Assembly (NCBI RefSeq): GCF_000720135.1
Contig: NZ_JOIU01000010.1
Span: 124,001-188,000 of the forward strand
Reading direction: 5' to 3'
DNA: 64,000 bases
Source of the DNA: Streptomyces sp. NRRL S-1022
GTDB taxonomy: Bacteria > Actinomycetota > Actinomycetes > Streptomycetales > Streptomycetaceae
How positions within the stretch are numbered: position 1 is the stretch's first letter; every line of letters begins with the position of its first letter. Below, piece after piece: positions 44,914-53,585 of the stretch. The notes under the pieces were generated by a model. The model searched no databases. It was not told the origin of the DNA and saw only the letters and a list, made by a program, of their open reading frames with translations. The position numbers were made by a program, and so were the translations under genes.

Positions 44914-46377
44914 ATGGGGACAGGACGCAGAGTTGGAGCAGCCCGGATCGGCAGGCTGGCGCTCGCGCCACTGCTGGTGGGGCCCTTGCTCGCGGGATGC
45001 GGTGGGAGCTCCGGCTCCTCCGGCACCACCCTGAAGATCTGGGACTACTCGGCGGAGCAGACGGACTTCCACAAGAAGGTCGCTGAGGAGTTCCATCGGC
45101 AGCACCCGGACATCACCGTGGAGTGGCAGTCGATCGCCCAGGACGAGTACAAGCGGACACTTCCGCTGGCCTTCCAGAGCCGTCAGGGCCCGGACATCTT
45201 CTACTGGAGCGACAACGGTCCGCTGGCCATGTCGCAGTTGCTCGCACAGAAGTGGATCCAGCCGCTGAACGGGGGCTCCGCGCTGCCCGCGAACTTCACC
45301 AAGCGATGGCCCGAAGGGTCGTTCGTCGACGGGGTCAACCAACTCGACGGGAAGACGTACGGGTTCCCCCTGTCCGAGAGCACCTACTGGGGCCCCGGCT
45401 ACATGTTCCTCAACAAGAAGGTCTTCGAGGACGCCGGGCTCGACGCCGCCAAGCCGCCGACGACCTGGTCCGAGCTGAAGAGCACCTGCGCGCGCATCAA
45501 GGCCGAGACCAAGGCGTACTGCATCGCGGCACCTAGCAAGGACACCGACCTCCAGCGCACCTTCTACGCCCTCGCCGCCGGCGAGTACACGATCAACGAC
45601 TGGTTCTTCGACTACAGGAAGGGGACGTTCTCGCTGGCCGAACCGCAGGCGCAGAAGGTGTTCGGGTTCATCCAGGAGCTCAAGAAGGACGGCTATCTGG
45701 CGCCCGGCACCAACGACAAGAACTTCTCCCGGCAGCAGTTCGCCGCGGGGCAGGCCGGAATCACGATGGACGGCACCTGGCTGCCCTCGGTGCTCAAGAC
45801 CCTCGGCATGGACTCCTCCCAGTACTCCGTCGCCGCGCACCCCGTCCCCGACTCGGGGGCCAAGGGCGCCCTGTGGAGTCAGCCCGACGGCAACAAGTAC
45901 TGGGTGAGCGCGCAGACCAAGCAGTCAAAGGCCGCCTGGACCTTCCTCGACTGGATGACCCAGCCCGACGGCTACTTCGCCAAGCAGTACCTGCAGAGCG
46001 GCTTCGGGACGCTGGCGTTCGCTGACAACGCCCGCTACATCAAGGACCCGGCGATGCAGCAGATCATGCAGATCGCCGACCGGCCCGGCTACCGGGTCGA
46101 TCTGCCGCTCCCGGTCACCAAGTGCCCAGACCTGGTGAAGTCCACCGCCTACGTCAAGGCCATCGGAGAGCGGCCCACCTGGGAGTACGAGGCGATGTCC
46201 GGGGCCCTGAGCGGCGGCAAGTCGCTGAAGCCGGAGGCCGAACGGCTGGTCGCGCAACGTCAGAAGACCCTCAAGACCCAGCTCGAGAAGGAAGCGGCCC
46301 AGGGCCTGAAGGTCTCCCTCGACTGCTTCACCTTCCCCGACTGGTCGTACACCTCCGACTACCGCCCGGCCGACTAG
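44914..46377 (+). CDS. ABC transporter sugar-binding lipoprotein (family 1)
   Basis: 487 residues from the ATG at 44914. The signal peptide ends in the lipobox LLAGC (about 26-30), so the protein is tethered outside the membrane. Family 1 solute-binding features: LKIWDYSAEQTDFHKKVAEEF, then the ligand-cleft segment GPDIFYWSDNGPLAMSQ and DGTWLPSVLK. It is the first gene of the plus-strand operon and should capture alginate- or glucuronan-derived oligosaccharides, judging from the lyases downstream. Confidence 0.88.
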   Translation: MGTGRRVGAARIGRLALAPLLVGPLLAGCGGSSGSSGTTLKIWDYSAEQTDFHKKVAEEFHRQHPDITVEWQSIAQDEYKRTLPLAFQSRQGPDIFYWSDNGPLAMSQLLAQKWIQPLNGGSALPANFTKRWPEGSFVDGVNQLDGKTYGFPLSESTYWGPGYMFLNKKVFEDAGLDAAKPPTTWSELKSTCARIKAETKAYCIAAPSKDTDLQRTFYALAAGEYTINDWFFDYRKGTFSLAEPQAQKVFGFIQELKKDGYLAPGTNDKNFSRQQFAAGQAGITMDGTWLPSVLKTLGMDSSQYSVAAHPVPDSGAKGALWSQPDGNKYWVSAQTKQSKAAWTFLDWMTQPDGYFAKQYLQSGFGTLAFADNARYIKDPAMQQIMQIADRPGYRVDLPLPVTKCPDLVKSTAYVKAIGERPTWEYEAMSGALSGGKSLKPEAERLVAQRQKTLKTQLEKEAAQGLKVSLDCFTFPDWSYTSDYRPAD

Positions 46378-46431
46378 CCCTCCCGCCCTGAACGACGGAC
46401 ATCGGCCAGGACCGCAAAAAAAGGACCTCAC

Positions 46432-47454
46432 ATGGCGATTGCCCCCACCAGCCCGCGTCCGCCAGATGCAGCCCCGACCACCGCGCCCCGCCCGAGCAGG
46501 ACGCCGCGCCGACCCGGGCGGTCGAGCCCGCCCGAAGAGAACCGAGAGCGTGCCAAGGGACTCGACCGGCTGTGGGTGGCGGCCTTCCTGTTGCCCTTTC
46601 TCGTCCTCTATCTCGGCTTCACCCTCTGGCCGCTGGCCGCGACGGTCTACTACTCGTTCTTCGACTGGTCGGGCATCGGACCGCTCGAGAACTACGTCGG
46701 CGGCGACAACTACAGCCGCATCCTCGGCGATCCGCTCTTCTGGCAGGCCGTCGTCAACACCTTGCTGTTCGCCCTCGGTACGACCCTGATCAAGCTGCCA
46801 CTGTCGCTGCTTGCCGCGCTGGTGATGACGAGGAAGTGGCTGCGGGGGAAGAAGGCGCTGCGGACGGTGTTCTTCGCGCCGCTGATCATCCCCGTCGCCA
46901 TGGCCGGTCTGATCTTCACCTATCTGCTCAATCCCTCCAACGGCGCGCTCAATTCGGCGCTGCACGGACTCGGTCTGACCGACGGCACGCCCGACGTCTT
47001 CGCCGACCGCTGGACCGCGATGCTGGCGCTGATCCTCATCTCCGTCTGGCAGGTCTTCGGGCAGTACATGATCTACTGGATGGCTGCTCTGCAGAACGTG
47101 CCCGAAGAGCTCTACGAAGCCGCGGAACTCGACGGCGCCAATGAATGGCAGAAGCTCACCCGGATCACGCTTCCGATGATCCGTCCCGTCGCCGTGGTCA
47201 TCGTGATGCTCGCTCTGGTCAACGCGATGCACGTCTTCGGACTCGTCGTCACGCTCACCGGCGGCGGTCCGGGCACGAGCACCTACGTGGTCTCGTACTT
47301 CATCTACAAGCAGGCATTCGGTTCGATGCCTTTCGCGTACGGATACGCGTCGGCGGCCGCGCTGCTGTTCTCCGTCATGGCGTTCCTCCTCGTGACCAGT
47401 CAGGGCCTCTTCGTGCGCCGGGCGCAGAAGCTGCGGAAGGAGTACGGAGTCTGA
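46432..47454 (+). CDS. ABC sugar permease, MalF type
   Basis: 340 residues with a proline-rich cytoplasmic N-terminus and six transmembrane helices (first AFLLPFLVLYLGFTLWPL). The EAA loop that docks the ATPase is EAAELDGANEWQKLTRITLP. Its stop overlaps the ATG of the second permease (TGATG). No ATPase gene lies in the cluster; in Streptomyces such importers share the multipurpose ATPase MsiK encoded elsewhere. Confidence 0.88.
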   Translation: MAIAPTSPRPPDAAPTTAPRPSRTPRRPGRSSPPEENRERAKGLDRLWVAAFLLPFLVLYLGFTLWPLAATVYYSFFDWSGIGPLENYVGGDNYSRILGDPLFWQAVVNTLLFALGTTLIKLPLSLLAALVMTRKWLRGKKALRTVFFAPLIIPVAMAGLIFTYLLNPSNGALNSALHGLGLTDGTPDVFADRWTAMLALILISVWQVFGQYMIYWMAALQNVPEELYEAAELDGANEWQKLTRITLPMIRPVAVVIVMLALVNAMHVFGLVVTLTGGGPGTSTYVVSYFIYKQAFGSMPFAYGYASAAALLFSVMAFLLVTSQGLFVRRAQKLRKEYGV

Positions 47455-48290
47455 TGGCGCGTCTGTCACGGCCCGCGCGAGCCAACCTCATCGCGCTGCC
47501 CCTGCTGATCGTGGTGGGTCTGATCTGGGTCTATCCGTTCCTGTGGGTCGTCGCGGGGGCGTTCAAGACGCAGACGGGACTCTTCACCGGGGGCGCCGGC
47601 CTCATGCCCGACCAGTGGAACTTCGACAACTTCCGCCGGGCGTGGGTGGACGCCGGATTCTCCAAGTTCTTCTTCAACACGGTGCTGTACGCGGTCGCAT
47701 CCACCGTCGTCGAACTGTTCAAGTCCGCCCTGTGCGGATACATTCTGGCCCGCTACGAATTCCCGGGACGAAAGACGCTGCACCGCCTGATCGTGGCCAC
47801 CTTGTTCGTCCCGGTGGCCTCCATCATCATTCCGCAGTTCGTCCTGGTGGACAGTCTCGGCCTGCTGAACACCCGCGCCGGGGTCGTGCTGGCCATGTCC
47901 GGCGCTGCGGGCGCCCTCTATGTGCTGCTTTTCATCGGGTTCTTCTCCGGAGTGCCGAAGGACCTGTTCGACGCGGCCAAGCTCGACGGTGCCGGATTCC
48001 TGCGCACGTTCCGGCTGGTCCTTCCGCTGGCAAAGCCCGTCATCGCGGTGGTCGTCATCTTCCAGTTCATCAGCAACTGGAACGAGTTCAACATCCCCTT
48101 GGTCTTCACACTCGGCCAGCCGGATCTGCAGAACCTGGCGGTCGGAATGCTGTCGTTCAAGGGGGAGCACTCCGTCGACTGGACGGGATTCGCTGCCGGA
48201 ATGACCCTGTCCGTCATTCCCATGCTGATCGTCTTCATCTTCTTCCAGAGCTACTTCGTGCGCGGTCTGGCCGGCGCCACCAAGGAGTGA
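47454..48290 (+). CDS. ABC sugar permease, MalG type
   Basis: 278 residues with six membrane helices (NLIALPLLIVVGLIWVYPFL first). The EAA loop is DAAKLDGAGFLRTFRLVLPL and MalG-type FIGFFSGVPKDL precedes it. It pairs with the preceding permease to form the channel. Confidence 0.88.
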   Translation: MARLSRPARANLIALPLLIVVGLIWVYPFLWVVAGAFKTQTGLFTGGAGLMPDQWNFDNFRRAWVDAGFSKFFFNTVLYAVASTVVELFKSALCGYILARYEFPGRKTLHRLIVATLFVPVASIIIPQFVLVDSLGLLNTRAGVVLAMSGAAGALYVLLFIGFFSGVPKDLFDAAKLDGAGFLRTFRLVLPLAKPVIAVVVIFQFISNWNEFNIPLVFTLGQPDLQNLAVGMLSFKGEHSVDWTGFAAGMTLSVIPMLIVFIFFQSYFVRGLAGATKE

Positions 48291-48295
48291 ACCCC

Positions 48296-49504
48296 GTGAC
48301 AACCGAGCCGTCCAGCTCCGCCGACCTCAGCGGCACCTTCGCCTACACCTGGGACCTGGTGGGCGACCCGGCCGCGGCCGAACGCATGGCCTCGCTCGGC
48401 GTGGAAGCGGTGGTCCTGCAGGCCGCCTACCACTCGGTGCGCGCCATGACGCCCTTCCACCCGGCGCACCGCACGGTCCACGCCACGCACGCCGCCGCAT
48501 ACTTCCCGTTCGACCCGCGCGACTGGCGCGGCTCGCGCCTGAGACCGGCCACACCGAACTGGGCCGTGGACGCCGCGGACCGGTTCGGCACGGCCGCCAC
48601 GGCCCTGCGTAGCCGAGGACTCCGCGTCGAAGCGTGGCTGGTGCTCACCCACAGCACGGCGATGGGGGAGCGGGCACCCGACCTGACGGTGCGCAACGCC
48701 TTCGACCAGCGATACACGTACGCCCTCTGCCCCGCCAAGCCCGAAGTGACAGCGTACGCGACCCAGTTGGTCCGCTCCTTCTGCGTACGGTACGACGCCG
48801 TCGAGGTACCGGCGCTGATGCTCGAAGCCTGCGGATGGCTGGGCTTCGAGCACGGCAGCCACCACGAGAAGACGGCGGGCGCCGACCTCAGCGAGGGCTG
48901 CCGCACCCTGCTGTCGATCTGCCTGTGCACTGCCTGCCGCAAGGGAATCGAGGCCGCCGGAGCAGACGCCGACGGTGTCGCGCAGGCGGTGCGCCGCACC
49001 GTGGACGCCGAGCTGCGCAACGGCGTACGCGCACCCGGCACGCTCGGTGAGTCGCTCGGTGAGCGGGCGGCGGAAGCCGTACTGCGGCATCGCCAGTCGG
49101 TGATCGAGGACCTGACACGGCAGGTGGCGGCGGTGGCGCCCGGCCGGGAACTGCTCCTGATGGCGGACGGCGACCCGCAGGTCACCGGCCCGGACAGCGG
49201 GCTCGACCTGGCCCGCTTCGGCGGCCGGGCCACAGCCGTCGTCATCAAGTGCTGGGACGACGTTCACCGGTCCGTGGCCCGCGTCGAGGCAGCGGTCCGG
49301 GACAGCGCACGGCCGGTGATCGCCAATGTGTCCGTGCTGGAAGAGCGGCCCGCCGAACTCGCCGGCCGGGTGGCACGGCTGCTGGCCGCCGGGGCGCGGC
49401 AGATCCGCTACTACCACGCGGGCCTGGCCTCCCCGGCCCGACTGAGAGCCCTGCGCACGGCCAACGCGCGAACAGCCACCCGGACAACGGAGGGAGCAGC
49501 ATGA
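48296..49504 (+). CDS. Unknown 402-residue protein of the alginate locus, possibly a TIM-barrel hydrolase
   Basis: The GTG start is five bases after the permease stop, and the stop overlaps the next ATG (ATGA), so the protein is made with the uptake and catabolic genes. I do not recognise the family with confidence. The sequence alternates strands and helices as in a (beta/alpha)8 barrel: FAYTWDLVGDPAAAERMASL, VEAWLVLTHSTAMGER, VPALMLEACGWLGFEHGSHH, and AVVIKCWDDVHRS. LLSICLCTACRKGIEAAG holds three closely spaced cysteines. There is no signal peptide, so it is cytoplasmic. Conserved-looking Glu, His and Cys residues would suit an enzyme acting on imported oligosaccharides. Confidence 0.7.
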   Translation: MTTEPSSSADLSGTFAYTWDLVGDPAAAERMASLGVEAVVLQAAYHSVRAMTPFHPAHRTVHATHAAAYFPFDPRDWRGSRLRPATPNWAVDAADRFGTAATALRSRGLRVEAWLVLTHSTAMGERAPDLTVRNAFDQRYTYALCPAKPEVTAYATQLVRSFCVRYDAVEVPALMLEACGWLGFEHGSHHEKTAGADLSEGCRTLLSICLCTACRKGIEAAGADADGVAQAVRRTVDAELRNGVRAPGTLGESLGERAAEAVLRHRQSVIEDLTRQVAAVAPGRELLLMADGDPQVTGPDSGLDLARFGGRATAVVIKCWDDVHRSVARVEAAVRDSARPVIANVSVLEERPAELAGRVARLLAAGARQIRYYHAGLASPARLRALRTANARTATRTTEGAA

Positions 49505-50499
49505 CGGACGAGCGGCTCACCGGACTGTACGTAATGGACCCGGCGCTCTTCGACGACGTGTACGGGCCGGGCGAACGCGCCGACATCGAACGCCACTTGA
49601 CGATCGAGCGGCCCCGGCTCTCCGCGACGGACCTGTCCGCGGACGTGCTGGCCGACGTCGATGTGCTCGTCACCGGCTGGGGCGCACCCCGGCTCACCGC
49701 CGAACTGCTGGACAGCGCACCGCGGCTGGCTCTCGTGCTGTACGCCGCCGGATCGGTGCGGCCGCTGGTGACCGAGGAGTCCTGGGCGCGCGGGGTGCGG
49801 GTCACCTCCGGCGGAGCGGTGATCGCCGACAAGGTCGCGGACTTCACGCTCGCCCAGATCCTGTACGCGCTCAAGCACGGCTGGCGCTACGTCCTGACCG
49901 CGCGCCGTACGGCCGTGGCGGTGCCCCGCCGCAGCGAACTCGGCACCGCGGGCGCCACCGTCGGGCTCGTCTCACTCGGCGCCACCGGGCGGGCCACTGC
50001 ACGTCTGCTCGCCCGGCACGGTGTCCGCGTGGTGGCCCACGACCCGTACGTGTCCGACGCCGACGCCCGTGTGCTGGGCGTCGAACCGACCACGCTGGAG
50101 GGCGTGTTCACCCAGAGCGACGTGGTGAGTCTGCACGCCCCGCTGCTGGACGAGACCCGCGGCATGGTCGACGCCGAGCTGCTGCGGTCCATGCGCCCGG
50201 ACGCCACGCTCGTCAACACCGCGCGCGGCGGCCTCGTGGACGAGCCTGCGCTGGTCACCGTACTCGGAGAGCGGCCCGACCTGTTCGCCGTGCTCGACGT
50301 CACCGACCCCGAACCGCCCCACCCCGGCTCACCGCTGTTCACGCTGGACAACGTGGTGGTGACGCCGCATCTGGCCGGCAGCCTCGGTCCGGAACGGCGC
50401 CTGCTGGGCGCGGCCATGGCCGAGGAACTGGCCCGGTACGTCGCCAAGCGCCCGCTGCGGCACGAGGTGGCCGCCGTGTCGATGGAGCATGCCGCATGA
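49501..50499 (+). CDS. D-2-hydroxyacid dehydrogenase 1
   Basis: 332 residues. The NAD-binding turn VGLVSLGATGRATARLL deviates from the usual GxGxxG, with Ser-Leu in place of the first glycine spacing. The catalytic residues are placed as usual: Arg in VNTARGGLVDEPAL, Glu/Asp in DVTDPEPPHPGSPL, His in VVTPHLAGSLG. It overlaps the upstream stop (ATGA) and its own stop overlaps the next start (ATGA). It probably reduces a 2-keto acid or oxidises a hydroxy acid formed from uronate; which one is unknown. Confidence 0.85.
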   Translation: MTDERLTGLYVMDPALFDDVYGPGERADIERHLTIERPRLSATDLSADVLADVDVLVTGWGAPRLTAELLDSAPRLALVLYAAGSVRPLVTEESWARGVRVTSGGAVIADKVADFTLAQILYALKHGWRYVLTARRTAVAVPRRSELGTAGATVGLVSLGATGRATARLLARHGVRVVAHDPYVSDADARVLGVEPTTLEGVFTQSDVVSLHAPLLDETRGMVDAELLRSMRPDATLVNTARGGLVDEPALVTVLGERPDLFAVLDVTDPEPPHPGSPLFTLDNVVVTPHLAGSLGPERRLLGAAMAEELARYVAKRPLRHEVAAVSMEHAA

Positions 50500-51473
50500 C
50501 CACAATCCCGTACACCCTCGTCATGGTCCCGCCCCTGCCGGCGGAGACCCACTCCTGGCCCGAACGGCTCGGCCTGGCCGTGCCGGGGATCAAGGTGCTC
50601 TGTCCCGAAACCCCCGAGGACGTACGCGCCGCGCTGGTCGACGCCGACGCCGCGTACGGCACGCTCACGCCCGAACTCCTCGACGTGGCACAGCAGTTGT
50701 GCTGGCTACAGGCTCCCCAGGCCGGTCCGCCCCCCGGCTTCTACCACCCCGCGCTCGTACGTCATCCGGTCGAGGTGACGAACATGCGGGACACCTACAC
50801 CGACCATGTCGCCGCGCACACCATGGCGTTGGTCCTGGCCCTCGCCAGGCAGCTGCCCCGCTACGTACGCGAGCAGACGGCTGCCACCTGGGCGCCGGAC
50901 TGGTCGGACGGGGCGGTCGTGCCGCTCGCCGAGGCGCGTGCGCTCATCGTCGGTACGGGTGCGATCGGTGCCGAGACGGGACGACTGCTCGCCGCGTTCG
51001 GCACCCAGGTGGAGGGCATCGACGCCCGGGTCACCGCTGCGCCGCCCGGCTTTGTACGGGTACTGCCGCCGGACGCCCTCGATCGCGCACTGCCCCTTGC
51101 GGACATCGTGATCCTCGCCGTGCCCCACACCCCCCACACGGAGGGGCTGATGGACGCGCGCCGGCTGGCGGCGATGAAGGACGGGGCCTGTCTGGTCAAC
51201 GTGGGCCGCGGTCCGACCGTACGTCTCGACGACCTGGTCGCGGCCCTGGACACGGGACGTCTGCGGGGCGCTGCCCTCGACGTCCTGGAGCGGGAGCCGC
51301 TGCCGCCGGAGCACCCTCTCTGGCGCCATCCCAGAGCGCTGATCACCCCGCACGTGGCCGGGGTGGGACCGCATGCGGCGGAGCGACGGTTCGAGGTGCT
51401 CGCGGAGAACGCGCAACGGTTCGCCGACGGACGGCCGTTGATCAACGTGGTGGACAAGTCGCTATGGTTCTGA
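50496..51473 (+). CDS. D-2-hydroxyacid dehydrogenase 2
   Basis: 325 residues. The NAD motif is ALIVGTGAIGAETGRLL. Catalytic Arg lies in VNVGRGPTVRLDDLV, Glu in DVLEREPLPPEHPLW, His in LITPHVAGVGPHAAE. It is clearly diverged from dehydrogenase 1, so this is not a recent tandem duplication. It is coupled at both ends, overlapping the next gene by ten bases. Two such enzymes side by side suggest consecutive or stereo-divergent redox steps. Confidence 0.85.
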   Translation: MTTIPYTLVMVPPLPAETHSWPERLGLAVPGIKVLCPETPEDVRAALVDADAAYGTLTPELLDVAQQLCWLQAPQAGPPPGFYHPALVRHPVEVTNMRDTYTDHVAAHTMALVLALARQLPRYVREQTAATWAPDWSDGAVVPLAEARALIVGTGAIGAETGRLLAAFGTQVEGIDARVTAAPPGFVRVLPPDALDRALPLADIVILAVPHTPHTEGLMDARRLAAMKDGACLVNVGRGPTVRLDDLVAALDTGRLRGAALDVLEREPLPPEHPLWRHPRALITPHVAGVGPHAAERRFEVLAENAQRFADGRPLINVVDKSLWF

Positions 51474-52639
51474 CGACCCCGGAAGCCGACCTCCGCGCCG
51501 CCGTGACCGTCGAGCGCCTGGAGACCTTCACGGTGGCCCTGCCGACGCTGCGGGACTTCGCGGTCGCGGGAGGCGGCGTCACCACCCGGGGCCGGCCCGC
51601 CGTCCGCGTACTCGTCAAGGTCACGGCGTCGGACGGGAGCACCGGGTGGGGCGAGGCGACACCGATCCCGTCCTGGACGTACGAGACCACCGAGTCCGTC
51701 GTGTCCACCCTGACCTACTACCTGGCGCCGGCCGCGACCGGTCTGCCGCTGTGGGACCTCGACGGGCTCGTGCTGGCCTGCGACCGCGCCATCCGGCGTG
51801 GCTGGTCCACCGGAATGCCGCTGGCCCGGGCCGCCCTGGACGTCGCCTGGCACGACGCCCTGGCGCGTTCGCGTGGGGTGAGCCTCGGCGAGCTGTGGGG
51901 GAGGCGTCGCCACGACACGGTCGAACTCTGCTGGGTCGTCACGGGAGTTGACGAGGCTGCCGTCAGAGACTCCGTCGCGGAGGGACAGGCCGACGGCTAT
52001 CGGCACTTCAAGGTGAAGACAGGACTCACACCCGGTCAGGACGAGGCCGCGGAAGTCGCCCGCGTGACGGCCGTACGGGAGGCCGCCCCCGACGCCCGGC
52101 TGATCGTCGACGCCAACCAGGCCGGCACCCAGGACTCCGCGCTCCGTCTCGCCCGCAGCCTCGCACCGCTCGACATCGCCGCCCTCGAACAACCACTGCC
52201 CGCGAACGACATCGACGGACTGCGCCGGTTGCGCGATCTCAGCCCCGTCCCCATCGCCGTGGACGAGAGCCTGCGGCACCCCACGGATCTGGCCTCGTTC
52301 GTCCGGATGGGCGCCATCGGCATCGCCGTCGCGAAGGTGCAGCGCTGCGCCGGGCTCACCCTGGCCCTGCGCCAGTGCCAGCTGGCCGAGGACTGCGGCG
52401 TGGCCCTGATGGGGTCGGGGCTGACCGAGTCCGACATCGGCCTCGCCGCTTCGCTGCACCTGTTCGCGGCCCACGACCTCATCGCACCCGCCGACCTCAA
52501 CGGTCGGCAGTTCCTGATCAGCCCCTACGCCACGGGCCCTGTCATCCAGGTCCGCGCAGGGGTGGCCGAGGTGCCGTCAGGCCCGGGCCTCGGTATCGGC
52601 ATCGACGAAGGGATCGTACGAGAGCTGGATCTGTCATGA
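51464..52639 (+). CDS. Enolase-superfamily enzyme, muconate-lactonizing subgroup type
   Basis: 391 residues. The N-terminal capping domain has GWGEATPIPSWTYETTESV. In the barrel the KxK pair of the MLE subgroup is in YRHFKVKTGL, the metal ligands in LIVDANQAG, ALEQPLPANDI and IAVDESLRHP, and the third lysine in IAVAKVQRCAGL. MLE-subgroup members include cycloisomerases, epimerases and the D-galactarolactone cycloisomerase of uronate oxidation. The context suggests lactone or uronate chemistry; the exact reaction is open. Confidence 0.85.
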   Translation: MVLTTPEADLRAAVTVERLETFTVALPTLRDFAVAGGGVTTRGRPAVRVLVKVTASDGSTGWGEATPIPSWTYETTESVVSTLTYYLAPAATGLPLWDLDGLVLACDRAIRRGWSTGMPLARAALDVAWHDALARSRGVSLGELWGRRRHDTVELCWVVTGVDEAAVRDSVAEGQADGYRHFKVKTGLTPGQDEAAEVARVTAVREAAPDARLIVDANQAGTQDSALRLARSLAPLDIAALEQPLPANDIDGLRRLRDLSPVPIAVDESLRHPTDLASFVRMGAIGIAVAKVQRCAGLTLALRQCQLAEDCGVALMGSGLTESDIGLAASLHLFAAHDLIAPADLNGRQFLISPYATGPVIQVRAGVAEVPSGPGLGIGIDEGIVRELDLS

Positions 52640-52677
52640 CCTGGACCGTCATGACCTTTCCGGGACTGTCATGACCT
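52632..52677. repeat. Three copies of (T/C)GTCATGACCT upstream of the alginate lyase
   Basis: Copies at 52632, 52647 and 52667 each contain the palindrome GTCATGAC. The first includes the stop of the enolase-family gene; all lie within 85 bases of the lyase start. Confidence 0.6.
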
Positions 52678-52714
52678 TGACATGGAGACGTGTCGTCACA
52701 CGAAGGAGCCGCTC

Positions 52715-53506
52715 ATGAAGAGTCGATCGACAACGCGCCGGTCTCACCGCCGCGCTCTCTGCCTGCTCGCAGCACCCGCACTCGCGGTCAGCGTCCTGGC
52801 CGCGGTACCCAGCGCGTCGGCGAACGCCGCCGCCTGCCCCGCGCCGGCCGCGGCCATCGGCCTGAGCAAGGCCTGGAAGCTGCAGCTGCCCATCCCCAAC
52901 AGCACCGGCTCACCCCAGGAGATCTTCCAGCCCGCTCTGGCGACCTATGCCAAGGCGCCCTGGTTCACGACCAACGCGAGCTGCAACGCGATCCTGCTCC
53001 GAGCCGCCGTCAGCGGAGCCACCACCAGCAACTCCGGCTACCCGCGGTCCGAGCTGCGGGAGATGAACGCGGACGGGACGGCGACCAGGAGCTGGCCGTC
53101 CACATCGGGCACCCACACCATGGTCGTCGACCAGGCGATCACTCACCTCCCCAAGACCAAGCCGCACGTGATGGCCGGGCAGATACACGACTCCGACAGC
53201 GACGTCACGTCGTTCCGTCTGGAGGGGACCAGCCTGTACATCACCTCGTACAACACCACCCACTACAAGCTGGTGACCTCCAACTACAAGCTCGGGACCC
53301 GCTTCCAGGGGAAGTTCGTGGCCCACGACGGAAAGGTCGACGTCTACTACAACGGTGCCCTCAAGGCCACCGTGGCCGCCGCGTTCGACAGCGGCTACTT
53401 CAAGGCGGGTGACTACACCCAGGCGAACTGCAACAACTCCTCGCCGTGCGACTCCTCGAACTACGGCGAGGTCGCCCTGTACGGAGTGAAAGTGACGCAC
53501 AGCTGA
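52715..53506 (+). CDS. Secreted alginate lyase, polysaccharide lyase family 7
   Basis: 263 residues from the ATG at 52715 (GAAGGAG upstream). The signal peptide has a twin-arginine-like basic region and ends near ASANAAA (about 36). The PL7 jelly-roll motifs are all present: RSELRE, QIH in HVMAGQIHDS, and YFKAGDYTQ. QIH rather than QVH is generally linked to activity on polyguluronate or mixed blocks. Four cysteines may form disulfides outside the cell. It should start alginate breakdown and feed the ABC importer. Confidence 0.92.
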   Translation: MKSRSTTRRSHRRALCLLAAPALAVSVLAAVPSASANAAACPAPAAAIGLSKAWKLQLPIPNSTGSPQEIFQPALATYAKAPWFTTNASCNAILLRAAVSGATTSNSGYPRSELREMNADGTATRSWPSTSGTHTMVVDQAITHLPKTKPHVMAGQIHDSDSDVTSFRLEGTSLYITSYNTTHYKLVTSNYKLGTRFQGKFVAHDGKVDVYYNGALKATVAAAFDSGYFKAGDYTQANCNNSSPCDSSNYGEVALYGVKVTHS

Positions 53507-53513
53507 GGTGAAG

Positions 53514-53543
53514 GGGCCGCCCTTCCTGCGGAGGGCGGCCTCG
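53514..53543 (+). terminator. Hairpin between the two lyase genes
   Basis: GGGGCCGCCCTTCC pairs with GGAGGGCGGCCTC (one bulge, one wobble) around a TGC loop, just after the PL7 stop. It may terminate or reduce transcription into the next gene. Confidence 0.6.
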
Positions 53544-53585
53544 TGCCTTCGCTCCCTGTTTCACCTGGCTGATCGGAGTTGACCA

